Shown here in pieces: positions 32,972 to 40,988 of a DNA stretch of 47,322 nt. Origin of the DNA: an uncultured bacterium. Lineage in GTDB: Bacteria; Bacteroidota; Bacteroidia; Bacteroidales; Marinifilaceae. A program made the position numbers and the translations under genes. The first letter of the stretch is position 1; each line of letters opens with the position of its first letter. The notes below the pieces were generated by a model. It worked only from the letters and a program-made list of their open reading frames with translations. It searched no databases and was not told the origin of the DNA. The stretch lies in assembly GCA_905216195.1 (NCBI GenBank), contig CAJMSX010000026.1, positions 1 through 47,322 on the forward strand, read 5' to 3'.

Positions 32972-35900
32972 ATGAAGTTAGATAAATTTATCAACCGTCC
33001 CGTACTTTCGACGGTTATTTCCGTATTCATCGTCATTTTAGGAATACTGGGGCTGGTGTCTTTGCCTGTGGCCCAATATCCGGATATTGCTCCTCCGACG
33101 ATTCGGGTAAGCACTTCGTATACGGGGGCCAATGCCCAGACGGTTCTGAACAGCGTGATCGCTCCTTTGGAAGAGCAGATCAACGGGGTGGAGAATATGA
33201 TGTATATGACTTCTACAGCGACCAATACCGGGGAGGCTTCTATTGAGGTGTACTTTAAGCAGGGCACTGATCCGGATATGGCAGCGGTGAATGTACAGAA
33301 CCGGGTGGCTAAGGCGCAGGGCTTCTTACCGGCCGAAGTAACCAAAGAGGGGGTCATTACCCAGAAGCGGCAGACCAGTATGTTAATGGGATTCTCTTTT
33401 TATAGTTCGAACGATTCCTATGATACCAAATTCTTGGAAAACTATATAAACATCAATATTATTCCCGAAATCAAACGTATTCCCGGTGTGGGAGACGCTA
33501 CTGTGATGGGGACGGATTATTCGATGCGTATCTGGCTGAAACCGGACGTAATGGCTCAGTATAAGCTGATGCCGGGAGATGTGACGGCTGCGCTTGCCGA
33601 GCAGAATATCGAAGCGGCCCCGGGACAGTTCGGTGAAAGAGGGGATCAGTCGTTTCAATATGTAATGAAATATAAAGGCCGTTTACAGACAACGGAAGAG
33701 TTTGAAGATATTGTCATCCGGGCTACTCCCGACGGAGAAATTCTCCGTTTGAAGGACATAGCCAATCTGGAATTGGGACGTTTGAGTTACGGTTACAGCA
33801 ACCAGGTAAACGGACATGCGGGGGTAACGGCTATTATTTATCAGACGGCAGGTTCGAATGCGACCGAAATTATCAATAATATCAGCAAGTATCTGGAAAA
33901 AATAGAACCGGATTTGCCCTCCGGGGTAAAAGTAGCTACGCTCATCAATGCCAATGACTTCCTCTTCGCTTCTATCCATGAGGTGTTGAAAACACTGATC
34001 GAAGCCTTTATTCTGGTATTTCTCGTCGTGTATATTTTCTTGCAGGATCTGCGTTCTACCCTCATTCCCGCCATTGCGATTCCGGTGGCTCTGATCGGTA
34101 CCTTTTTCGGATTATATCTGATCGGTTTTAGTGTCAATTTGCTGACTTTGTGTGCTTTGATATTGGCGATTGCGATTGTGGTCGACGATGCCATCGTCGT
34201 GGTGGAGGGTGTACACGCCAAACTGGACCAGGGATATAAATCGGCCCGTCTGGCTTCCATCGACGCTATGAGCGAATTAGGAGGAGCGATCGTTTCCATT
34301 ACTCTGGTTATGATGTCCGTGTTTATTCCGGTGAGTTTCATGTCCGGAACCTCCGGAACTTTCTACCGGCAATTCGGTTTAACGATGGCTATTTCTATCG
34401 GATTATCGGCCATCAACGCCTTGACGCTCAGCCCGGCCCTCTGTGCTATCTTTCTGAAACCCCACGGCAAGGACGGGAAAGGGACGAAGAAAGTTTCGCT
34501 GGTAGAACGATTCCATATCGCTTTTAATACCGCTTATGAAGTGGTATTGAAAAAATACGAAAAAGGAGTGTTGTTCTTTATCCGCCGGAAAGTCTTAGCG
34601 TTTGCCGGAGTGATTGCGACGGTGATTTTGCTGGTAGTCCTGATGAATATGACTCCGACCGGACTGGTTCCGAACGAAGATACGGGAACGATTTTTGCCG
34701 TAGTTGATATGGCTCCGGGTACCGCCCAGGAAAGAACCGAACACGTGATGTTGCAATTGGATAGCCTGGTGGCTGCTAATCCGGCTGTGAAAAACCGGAC
34801 GCAGATAACGGGATATAGCTTTCTGGCCGGGCAGGGGAATTCCTACGGAACGATGATCATCAAACTGAAGAACTGGGATGAACGTAAAAATGAGGGGGAA
34901 GATGTGAATTCCGTGATCGGTAAACTGTATATGCAGGCGAAGGTGGCTTTACGCGATGCCCGGGTGTTATTTTTTGCCCCCCCCATGATCCCCGGTTATA
35001 GTATTACCAACGGTTATGAATTCAATTTGCAGGATAAGACGGGGGGAAATCTGGACGATTTTTTCACCGTTGCTCAAAATTTTCTGGCCAAACTGACGGC
35101 GAGACCCGAAATAGCGACGGCCCAGACTTCTTTTAACCCGACTTTCCCCCAGTATATGATCGAAATCGATGCGGCTAAATGTAAGCAGGCCGGTATCAGC
35201 CCCAACGATATCCTGACTACTTTGCAAGGGTATTACGGCGGAATTTATGCCTCCAACTTCAACCGTTTCGGGAAACTCTACCGGGTGATGATCCAGGCCG
35301 ATCCGATGTACCGGGTGAACCCGGAATCTTTGCAGGGAATAAAGGTACGTAACGGTAATGAAATGGCTCCCGTCACGCAGTTTATGACTTTGAAAAAAGT
35401 GTACGGTCCGGATAATATCAAGCGTTTCAATATGTTTACGGCTATGAGTGTAAACGGTTCTCCCGCCGAGGGATACACTTCCGGGCAGGCCATTAGGGCG
35501 ATCGAGGAGGTGGCGGCGGAGGCTCTCCCTACCGGTTACGGATATGAATTTTCGGGAATGACGCGGGAAGAGCAAGGGAGCAGCGGAGCTACCACCGCAA
35601 TTATTTTTGTCCTTTGTCTGGTATTCGTTTACCTTTTGCTGAGTGCCCAGTACGAAAGTTATATTTTACCGCTCGTGGTTATTTTTTCCGTGCCCTCCGG
35701 TTTGATGGGAAGCTTTATTTTCGCACAACTCATGGGAGTGGAAAATAACATTTATATGCAGATCGCTTTGATCATGCTGATCGGTTTGCTGGCTAAAAAT
35801 GCCATTTTGATTACGGAATTTGCTCTGGACAGGCGTAAAACCGGCATGAGTATACGGGATGCGGCCATATCGGGAGCCTCTGCCCGTTTGCGTCCCATCC

Positions 35901-36151
35901 TGATGACTTCTCTGGCTTTGGTGATCGGTTTGTTGCCCCTGATGTTCGCTCACGGAGTGGGTGCCAACGGTAACAGCACCCTGGGCGCAGGAGCGATCGG
36001 AGGTATGCTGATCGGTATGATCTGCCAGATTTATATCGTACCGGCTTTATTCGTCGCTTTTGAATATGTGCAGGAAAAGATCAAGCCGATCGAATGGCAT
36101 GATCTGGATAATACCGAGATCGAATCGGAAATTGAACAATATACCAAATAA
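32972..36151 (+). CDS. RND multidrug efflux permease (AcrB/HAE1 family)
   Basis: A 1059-residue proton-driven inner-membrane pump, normal length for HAE1. It begins 'KLDKFINRPVLSTVISVFIVILGI' across the first helix. Further motifs are 'AQYPDIAPPTIRVSTSYTGA', 'LALAIAIVVDDAIVVVEGVH'-like helix 4 (seen as 'ALILAIAIVVDDAIVVVEG', the Asp pair of the proton relay), 'FIPVSFMSGTSGTFYRQF', and the second repeat 'LIGLLAKNAILITEFA ... ARLRPILMTSLALVIGLLPL'. Substrates are probably hydrophobic drugs, bile salts or detergents, not readable from sequence. It is coupled to the outer-membrane factor gene (8 bp). Confidence 0.97.
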   Translation: MKLDKFINRPVLSTVISVFIVILGILGLVSLPVAQYPDIAPPTIRVSTSYTGANAQTVLNSVIAPLEEQINGVENMMYMTSTATNTGEASIEVYFKQGTDPDMAAVNVQNRVAKAQGFLPAEVTKEGVITQKRQTSMLMGFSFYSSNDSYDTKFLENYININIIPEIKRIPGVGDATVMGTDYSMRIWLKPDVMAQYKLMPGDVTAALAEQNIEAAPGQFGERGDQSFQYVMKYKGRLQTTEEFEDIVIRATPDGEILRLKDIANLELGRLSYGYSNQVNGHAGVTAIIYQTAGSNATEIINNISKYLEKIEPDLPSGVKVATLINANDFLFASIHEVLKTLIEAFILVFLVVYIFLQDLRSTLIPAIAIPVALIGTFFGLYLIGFSVNLLTLCALILAIAIVVDDAIVVVEGVHAKLDQGYKSARLASIDAMSELGGAIVSITLVMMSVFIPVSFMSGTSGTFYRQFGLTMAISIGLSAINALTLSPALCAIFLKPHGKDGKGTKKVSLVERFHIAFNTAYEVVLKKYEKGVLFFIRRKVLAFAGVIATVILLVVLMNMTPTGLVPNEDTGTIFAVVDMAPGTAQERTEHVMLQLDSLVAANPAVKNRTQITGYSFLAGQGNSYGTMIIKLKNWDERKNEGEDVNSVIGKLYMQAKVALRDARVLFFAPPMIPGYSITNGYEFNLQDKTGGNLDDFFTVAQNFLAKLTARPEIATAQTSFNPTFPQYMIEIDAAKCKQAGISPNDILTTLQGYYGGIYASNFNRFGKLYRVMIQADPMYRVNPESLQGIKVRNGNEMAPVTQFMTLKKVYGPDNIKRFNMFTAMSVNGSPAEGYTSGQAIRAIEEVAAEALPTGYGYEFSGMTREEQGSSGATTAIIFVLCLVFVYLLLSAQYESYILPLVVIFSVPSGLMGSFIFAQLMGVENNIYMQIALIMLIGLLAKNAILITEFALDRRKTGMSIRDAAISGASARLRPILMTSLALVIGLLPLMFAHGVGANGNSTLGAGAIGGMLIGMICQIYIVPALFVAFEYVQEKIKPIEWHDLDNTEIESEIEQYTK

Positions 36152-36159
36152 GGAGGGAG

Positions 36160-37539
36160 ATGATGAGAAAAATAATATATACCCTGTGTATTACGGCTCT
36201 GGTGAGCAGTTGTAATGTGTACCGGAAATACGAGCGTCCGGAAATAGATACCCGCGGATTATACCGTGATCCGGTATCGGTGACCGATACGTTGATATCG
36301 GACACCAATACTCTGGCGGATTTACCCTGGGATCAGGTTTTTACCGATCCCCGGTTACAAACCTTGATCCGGGCCGGTTTAGAACGCAATACGGATTTGC
36401 AGACGGCCGTACTCCGGGTGCAAGAGGCCCAGGCCGGTTTGATGACTTCCCGTCTGGCTTATTTGCCTTCGCTAAATATGGCCCCTCAGGGAGGAGTGAG
36501 CAGCTTCGATAAGTCGAAAGGACAGTGGAGCTATACGTTGCCGGTGGTGGCTAGCTGGGAAATCGATTTGTTCGGTAAGTTGCTTAATGCCAAACGTTCG
36601 GCCAAAGCGGCCTATCTGCAAAGCGAGGCTTATAAGCAGGCCGTGCAAACCCAGGTCGTCGCTGCCGTCGCCAATTCTTATTATACTTTGCTGATGCTGG
36701 ATAAACAGTTGGAAGTTACCGAACAAACGGCCGTTTTGTGGGAAAAGAATGTAGAGACGATGAAAGCCATGAAAGAAGCCGCCATGGTCAATGAAGCCGG
36801 AGTCGTACAAAGCGAAGCCAATTATTATATGGTGCTGGCTTCGGTATCCGATTTGAAATCCCAGATCCGGCAGGTGGAAAATTCTTTGTCCCTTTTGTTG
36901 AGACAACCTCCTCAGCGGATAGAAAGGGGAAAGCTGGACGAACAACGGATGCCGGAGGTGCTGGATGCCGGGGTGCCGGTTCAATTGCTGTCCCGTCGTC
37001 CGGATGTAAGAGTGGCGGAGATGACGCTGGCCGGAACCTTTTACAATACCAATCTGGCCCGGGCCGCCTTTTATCCGCAGTTGACCATTTCCGGTACCGG
37101 CGGATGGACCAACGAGGCCGGGAATACCATCGTGAATCCGGCTAAACTCATCGCTTCTGCCATCGGTTCCTTGACTCAACCCCTGTTCAACCGGGGAGCG
37201 AATATCGCCCGCTTGAAGATCGCCAAAGCCCAGCAGGAAGAAGCGCGTCTGAGTTTCGAACAGGCGGTCTTGAATGCCGGTAGTGAAGTCAGCGACGCTT
37301 TGAATTTATACCAATCGGCAGGGGAAAAACTGATTCAACGCCGGAAACAAATTAATTCTCTGGAAAAATCCGTAGAATATACCCAGGAATTATTAACTTT
37401 AGGGACCTCGACTTACCTGGAAGTGCTCACCGCCCAGCAATCGCTGCTGAGCGCTCAGCTTTCAGGCATATCCGACCGTTTCCAGCAAATGCAGGCGGTT
37501 GTGAATTTGTATCACGCCTTGGGCGGAGGAGTTGAATAA
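36160..37539 (+). CDS. Outer-membrane efflux channel lipoprotein (OprM/NodT family)
   Basis: A 459-residue TolC-like protein. Lipobox 'ALVSSC' puts the acylated Cys near residue 19. The two tandem OEP repeats are visible: 'LIRAGLERNTDLQTAVLRVQEAQAG' and 'SWEIDLFGKLLNAKRSAKAAYL' in the first, and 'LLSRRPDVRVAEMTLA', 'ARAAFYPQLTISGTGGW' and 'TQPLFNRGANIARLKIAKAQQEEA' in the second. It forms the exit duct for the pump. It closes the adaptor-pump-channel set; lpxA begins 20 bp later. Confidence 0.96.
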   Translation: MMRKIIYTLCITALVSSCNVYRKYERPEIDTRGLYRDPVSVTDTLISDTNTLADLPWDQVFTDPRLQTLIRAGLERNTDLQTAVLRVQEAQAGLMTSRLAYLPSLNMAPQGGVSSFDKSKGQWSYTLPVVASWEIDLFGKLLNAKRSAKAAYLQSEAYKQAVQTQVVAAVANSYYTLLMLDKQLEVTEQTAVLWEKNVETMKAMKEAAMVNEAGVVQSEANYYMVLASVSDLKSQIRQVENSLSLLLRQPPQRIERGKLDEQRMPEVLDAGVPVQLLSRRPDVRVAEMTLAGTFYNTNLARAAFYPQLTISGTGGWTNEAGNTIVNPAKLIASAIGSLTQPLFNRGANIARLKIAKAQQEEARLSFEQAVLNAGSEVSDALNLYQSAGEKLIQRRKQINSLEKSVEYTQELLTLGTSTYLEVLTAQQSLLSAQLSGISDRFQQMQAVVNLYHALGGGVE

Positions 37540-37559
37540 TAACTTTAAATTTCATTGCT

Positions 37560-38339
37560 ATGATCAGTGCGTTAGCTTATGTAGATCCGGAGGCCCGGCT
37601 GGGCAGAAATGTCTCCGTCCATCCGTTTGCCTATATCGATAAAAATGTGGAAATAGGAGATAGTTGCACGATTATGCCTTATGCGAGTATCCTGAGCGGA
37701 ACCCGTATGGGGACTAACAATACCGTATACCAGGGTGCGATTATCGGAGCGACTCCCCAGGATTTTAAATTCCGGGGAGAAGATACTTTGTTGAAAATCG
37801 GAGACAACAATACCATCCGGGAAAAAGTCATTATCAACCGGGGAACCAACCCGGATGATTGTACCCGGGTCGGAAATGGAAATTTCCTGCTGGAAGGGGT
37901 GCATCTGGCTCACGATACCCATGTGGGAGACGATTGTATTTTCGGGAACGGAGCGAAAACCGCCGGTTATTGCCAGATACACGATAAGGCGATTCTGGGA
38001 AGCGGAGTGATTTTGAAACACGGTTGCCGGGTGGGAAGCTGGGCCTTGGTCCGGGACGGATGCCGGGCCAATAAAGACGTGCCTCCCTATATCGTGGCTG
38101 CGCATAATCCCATTGCCTACTACGGTATCAATGCGATCATTCTGGCTAAAGAAGGACATTTCCCCGAAGAAGTCATCGATGACATTGCCAAAGCTTACCG
38201 GCAGATTTATCAATGCAGCACCAGTTTGGAAAATGCGCTTCAACGAATTCACGACCTGATCCCTATCGGACCCGAAATGAAGTATATGCTCGATTTTATC
38301 GAACAATCCGAGAAAGGGATTATAGGCGTGGTGATGTAA
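37560..38339 (+). CDS. lpxA: Acyl-ACP--UDP-N-acetylglucosamine O-acyltransferase LpxA
   Basis: A 259-residue left-handed beta-helix enzyme that adds the first acyl chain in lipid A synthesis. Hexapeptide repeats run through residues 1-190 ('ARLGRNVSVHPFAYIDKNVEIGDSCTI' spread). The catalytic His and its neighbour appear in 'GVHLAHDTHVGDDC' (about 118-131), and 'KFRGEDTLLKIGDNNTIREKVIINRGT' is an LpxA hallmark. A C-terminal helical domain follows ('FPEEVIDDIAKAYRQIYQC'). It is not beside lpxD, lpxC or lpxB but is the last gene of an efflux operon, which suggests either relocation or a second copy. Confidence 0.94.
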   Translation: MISALAYVDPEARLGRNVSVHPFAYIDKNVEIGDSCTIMPYASILSGTRMGTNNTVYQGAIIGATPQDFKFRGEDTLLKIGDNNTIREKVIINRGTNPDDCTRVGNGNFLLEGVHLAHDTHVGDDCIFGNGAKTAGYCQIHDKAILGSGVILKHGCRVGSWALVRDGCRANKDVPPYIVAAHNPIAYYGINAIILAKEGHFPEEVIDDIAKAYRQIYQCSTSLENALQRIHDLIPIGPEMKYMLDFIEQSEKGIIGVVM

Positions 38340-38355
38340 AATTTCTACGAGCTTT

Positions 38356-38392
38356 GAAACCGGGGTCGGTTTGACCGTTTCCCGGTTGTTTC
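38356..38392. terminator. Hairpin between convergent lpxA and EamA-type genes
   Basis: GAAACCGGG (38356-38364) pairs with CCCGGTT(G)TTTC (38381-38392) with one bulge, and an inner GGTC/GACC can also form. T tracts are weak, so it is a possible bidirectional terminator. Confidence 0.4.
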
Positions 38393-39323
38393 AGCTTCCT
38401 TGGTCGGCGGGCAGGAAGGTCGGTTTGTTTTTCTTTTTTTTGTTGATGAGTATAAAACCTGTAACGATAAGAGCCAGGGCTATCGGATCGTGCCAGGAAA
38501 ATTTCTGCAATCCCATCAGTATGGTGACGATGGCACCGGTAACGGGTAGCAGGTAGATGTAGATGCTTTCCGTAAAAGGAGTAATGTAATTCAACGCTTT
38601 CACATTCAAGAAATAAGCCCCCATCGTGGTGATTATCAGTATGAACGCCAATTGGAGCCAAACGGTAGCGGGAGCCGGGGTGAAAAACAAAGGAGCGTGA
38701 ATCAGCTGATGGAAGCCGAAAGGTAAAGTCACGACCAGGGAAGAAAGTCCCATCCATTTCATGACGATAAAAGCATTGTATTTCAAGGTGTAGGGTTTGA
38801 TCAATACCAGAAATAAGGAATTCAGCACCGTGGCGACGAATACAAATGCATCTCCGGCAGCCGAATCTTTCACTACCCCCTGGTGGGGCATGAGAGAAAC
38901 ATACAAGGCTCCGGCTAATCCCAGTAAAATACCGATGGCTTTGTAAACGCTGAAACGTACGTGCAAAAAAAGGACGGCAATGACCAGCACGAGAATAGGC
39001 TGGGTGGTACGGATTACAAACGAATCTACCGGTCCGGTCAAATTTAATCCAGTGATGTAAAGCAGCAGGTTCCCTCCTATGCCCAGTATGCCTCCCAGCA
39101 TAATCATCCATAAATCGCGTCCTCGCGGCCGGGTCTGGGGGGAGGCGGGGAAAAAGAATCCGATGATCCAGAATCCCAGGGCGCAAACCAGACAACGGGC
39201 CAGCACCAGTCCTTGCGGAGCTATCCATTCGGGCATCAACACTTTCATAAAGTTGGTATTGAAACTATAGATTAAAATAGTAGCCAATACCATTAAATTT
39301 CCTGTCAGAGTGCGTGATTTCAT
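38391..39323 (-). CDS. EamA/DMT-family transporter
   Basis: A 310-residue ten-helix protein with the DMT internal repeat: first EamA half 'LATILIYSFNTNFMKVLMP ... LARCLVCALGFWIIGFFF ... LLYITGLNLTGPVDSFVIRTTQPILVLVIAVLF', second half 'FVFVATVLNSLFLVLIKPYTLKYNAF ... YFLNVKALNYITPFTESIYIYLLPVTGAIVTILMG' (in parts over 140-280). These are usually exporters of amino acids or other metabolites; the substrate is unknown. Its C-terminus ends in a lysine-rich stretch. It is divergent from the YtfJ-like gene and convergent with lpxA. Confidence 0.9.
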   Translation of the reverse strand: MKSRTLTGNLMVLATILIYSFNTNFMKVLMPEWIAPQGLVLARCLVCALGFWIIGFFFPASPQTRPRGRDLWMIMLGGILGIGGNLLLYITGLNLTGPVDSFVIRTTQPILVLVIAVLFLHVRFSVYKAIGILLGLAGALYVSLMPHQGVVKDSAAGDAFVFVATVLNSLFLVLIKPYTLKYNAFIVMKWMGLSSLVVTLPFGFHQLIHAPLFFTPAPATVWLQLAFILIITTMGAYFLNVKALNYITPFTESIYIYLLPVTGAIVTILMGLQKFSWHDPIALALIVTGFILINKKKKNKPTFLPADQGS

Positions 39324-39459
39324 AAAACCGGTTCCTTAAAAGTGATCATACGTAAAAAGAAGCGTCCGGGTTCGGTCCGGATACATCCTCTTCCCGGTAT
39401 ACGTAACCGGCTTATTCCGTTTACCGTATAACCTGCATAATTAATTAAATAGAGAAAAT

Positions 39460-39972
39460 ATGCGATATTTATGGTTGATGCTGTTTCTGGCAGGAGGATG
39501 TCCCTTCCTGCAGGTTTCGGCTCAGGTGGGAGAGAAGGTTTCCGAAGTGAAAGTTCTGAATGTTAAAAACGACACGGTGAATTTGCCGATGCTGGGGGAA
39601 AAAGGATTGCTGATTTTCTATCAGGACCCCGGACATCCGGATGAAAACAGCAATTTGCAGGATTATTTTAAAACCCATCCGATTAACGGTTCCGGAGTAG
39701 AATCCTACGGAGTCGTCAATATGGCTGCAGCTCCGTTGATTCCCAACGGCTTGATCAAACGAATGGCCCGTAAACGGGTAAAAGGTACGAATGCTCAGGT
39801 GTATTTCGATCCGAACAGCGCTTTGGGGCGAGGGTGGCATTTGACGGATGCCGGTAAGGCTTCCTGTGTCATATTGGTCGGTAAAGACCGGGTGATCCGG
39901 TTTTACAAAGCCGGACAGGTGACGGATACGGAAATGCAGGAGGTGATCGACTGGGTGGATAAAAACAAATAA
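39460..39972 (+). CDS. Periplasmic thioredoxin-fold protein of YtfJ type
   Basis: A 170-residue exported protein with signal peptide (about 1-21, ending VSAQ). The remainder looks like a YtfJ-type thioredoxin fold: 'LLIFYQDPGHPDENSNLQDY' in place of the active-site region, 'SYGVVNMAAAPLIPNGLIKRM', 'QVYFDPNSALGRGWHLTDAG', 'SCVILVGKDRVIRFYKAGQVTDTEMQEVIDWV'. No CXXC motif is present, so a thiol-disulphide oxidoreductase function is unlikely. Function is unknown. It is monocistronic between divergent EamA and convergent M23 genes. Confidence 0.75.
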   Translation: MRYLWLMLFLAGGCPFLQVSAQVGEKVSEVKVLNVKNDTVNLPMLGEKGLLIFYQDPGHPDENSNLQDYFKTHPINGSGVESYGVVNMAAAPLIPNGLIKRMARKRVKGTNAQVYFDPNSALGRGWHLTDAGKASCVILVGKDRVIRFYKAGQVTDTEMQEVIDWVDKNK

Positions 39973-39993
39973 AACCCGGAAAGACCGAGTTTT
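39971..39993 (+). terminator. Terminator after the YtfJ-like gene
   Basis: AAAAC.CGG (39971-39978) pairs with CCG.GTTTT (39985-39993) around AAAGA, with one mismatched pair, starting at the stop codon. A second weaker stem (GCC.../...GGC, about 39999-40022) would serve the convergent M23 gene. Confidence 0.45.
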
Positions 39994-40033
39994 ATAAGGC
40001 CGTCCGGATTTTTCCAGGCGGCTTTCAAATGCA

Positions 40034-40795
40034 TTATACCTGATCGATGCGGATTTTTCCGTTAGCTGCCGGAGTAAATACCAGACAACGGTTTTGTAAT
40101 TGTTCCGCTTTGAAGTCAATGACCAGATTCGGATCGAAAGGTTGTCCGTTCATACGGGTTTCGAAATGCAGGTGATCGGTGGTGGCCCGGCCGGTTCTTC
40201 CTTCCAGGGAAATCGGCATCCCGGCCTTTACTTTATCTCCGGCTTTTACCAGAAAGCGGGAATTATGACCGTATACGGTTTCCATCCCGTTGTAATGCCG
40301 GATCACCACTACATTTCCGTACCCTTTGGCGACGCCCGCTATGCGGATAATACCATCGAAAGCCGCCCGGATGGTGTCTCCGGCAAAAGTTTTCAGATCG
40401 ATGCCCGTATGACTTCTGCCCCTGCGTTTGCCGTAAGGCGAGAGGATGCGGGCGTTCGGTAAAGGAAAACAGAAGGAAGTTTCAGCCATCCGACTGAAAT
40501 CGATAAGAATTTCTTCCCGTTTTTCAAATAGTTTTTCGGTTTTGGCCCGCACCAGGTATTTTTCTTCACCGGTAAAATGTTCGGAAATTTCCAAAGGATG
40601 TTCCGTTAGTTTTACAGGTTGAGAAACATAATCGGTAAATACCAGGGTGGGAACAGGTAGTAAAGTATCCGTTGCAAACGGTTGAATAAAGGCGGAGAAC
40701 CGCGTTTCCGCCACCGGCAGGATTTTAGGTGAACAAGAGATGAAAAGGAGGGATAAAAAGAAGAACGTGAATGTTGATAAATTTTTAAAATTCAT
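40034..40795 (-). CDS. M23 family peptidase lipoprotein (LytM-type)
   Basis: A 253-residue protein. The lipobox 'LLFISC' makes it a lipoprotein with acylated Cys near residue 21. The C-terminal LytM domain is complete: the Zn ligands lie in 'GRSHTGIDLKTFAGDTI' (H-x3-D, about 128-144) and in 'ATTDHLHFETRMNGQPFDP' (HxH), with 'YGHNSRFLVKAGDKVKAGMPIS' between. It should cut peptide cross-links in peptidoglycan from an outer-membrane-anchored position, or serve as an amidase activator if catalysis is lost, but ligands look intact. The first 110 residues have no assigned domain. A TATCTTTG -7 box is 22 bp upstream. Confidence 0.92.
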   Translation of the reverse strand: MNFKNLSTFTFFFLSLLFISCSPKILPVAETRFSAFIQPFATDTLLPVPTLVFTDYVSQPVKLTEHPLEISEHFTGEEKYLVRAKTEKLFEKREEILIDFSRMAETSFCFPLPNARILSPYGKRRGRSHTGIDLKTFAGDTIRAAFDGIIRIAGVAKGYGNVVVIRHYNGMETVYGHNSRFLVKAGDKVKAGMPISLEGRTGRATTDHLHFETRMNGQPFDPNLVIDFKAEQLQNRCLVFTPAANGKIRIDQV

Positions 40796-40816
40796 ATTAT
40801 CAATATTTTATGGGGA

Positions 40817-40824
40817 CAAAGATA
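40817..40824 (-). promoter_or_regulatory. Promoter -7 box of the M23 lipoprotein gene
   Basis: The minus strand reads TATCTTTG, an exact TAnnTTTG match, 22 bp before the start codon. Confidence 0.5.
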
Positions 40825-40936
40825 CAAAAAAAGGAGCTAATCCGGAACTTTTACCGCAGAACTGAACAGTATTTAATATTTTTCTTTTTTTTTAAACGTA
40901 TAAACGAGGGGTGTAAGAGATAATACGGGAAGCCCG

Positions 40937-40967
40937 TTTGTCCGCTGCGGATAAAGTGGTAACTTTG
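40937..40967 (+). promoter_or_regulatory. Full Bacteroides-type promoter of the AspT/YidE-family transporter gene
   Basis: TTTG (40937-40940), 19 bp spacer, TAACTTTG (40960-40967): both the -33 and -7 elements are exact with standard spacing, 22 bp before the start codon. This is the best complete promoter in the window. Confidence 0.7.
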
Positions 40968-40988
40968 TTCTGTTTTTAAAGGAAAAAT

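Noticed and set aside
38320..39228. 302-codon minus-strand frame overlapping the EamA gene
   Set aside because: The alternative frame 38391-39323 gives a regular ten-helix EamA transporter, while this frame gives a His/Arg-rich sequence with no helices.
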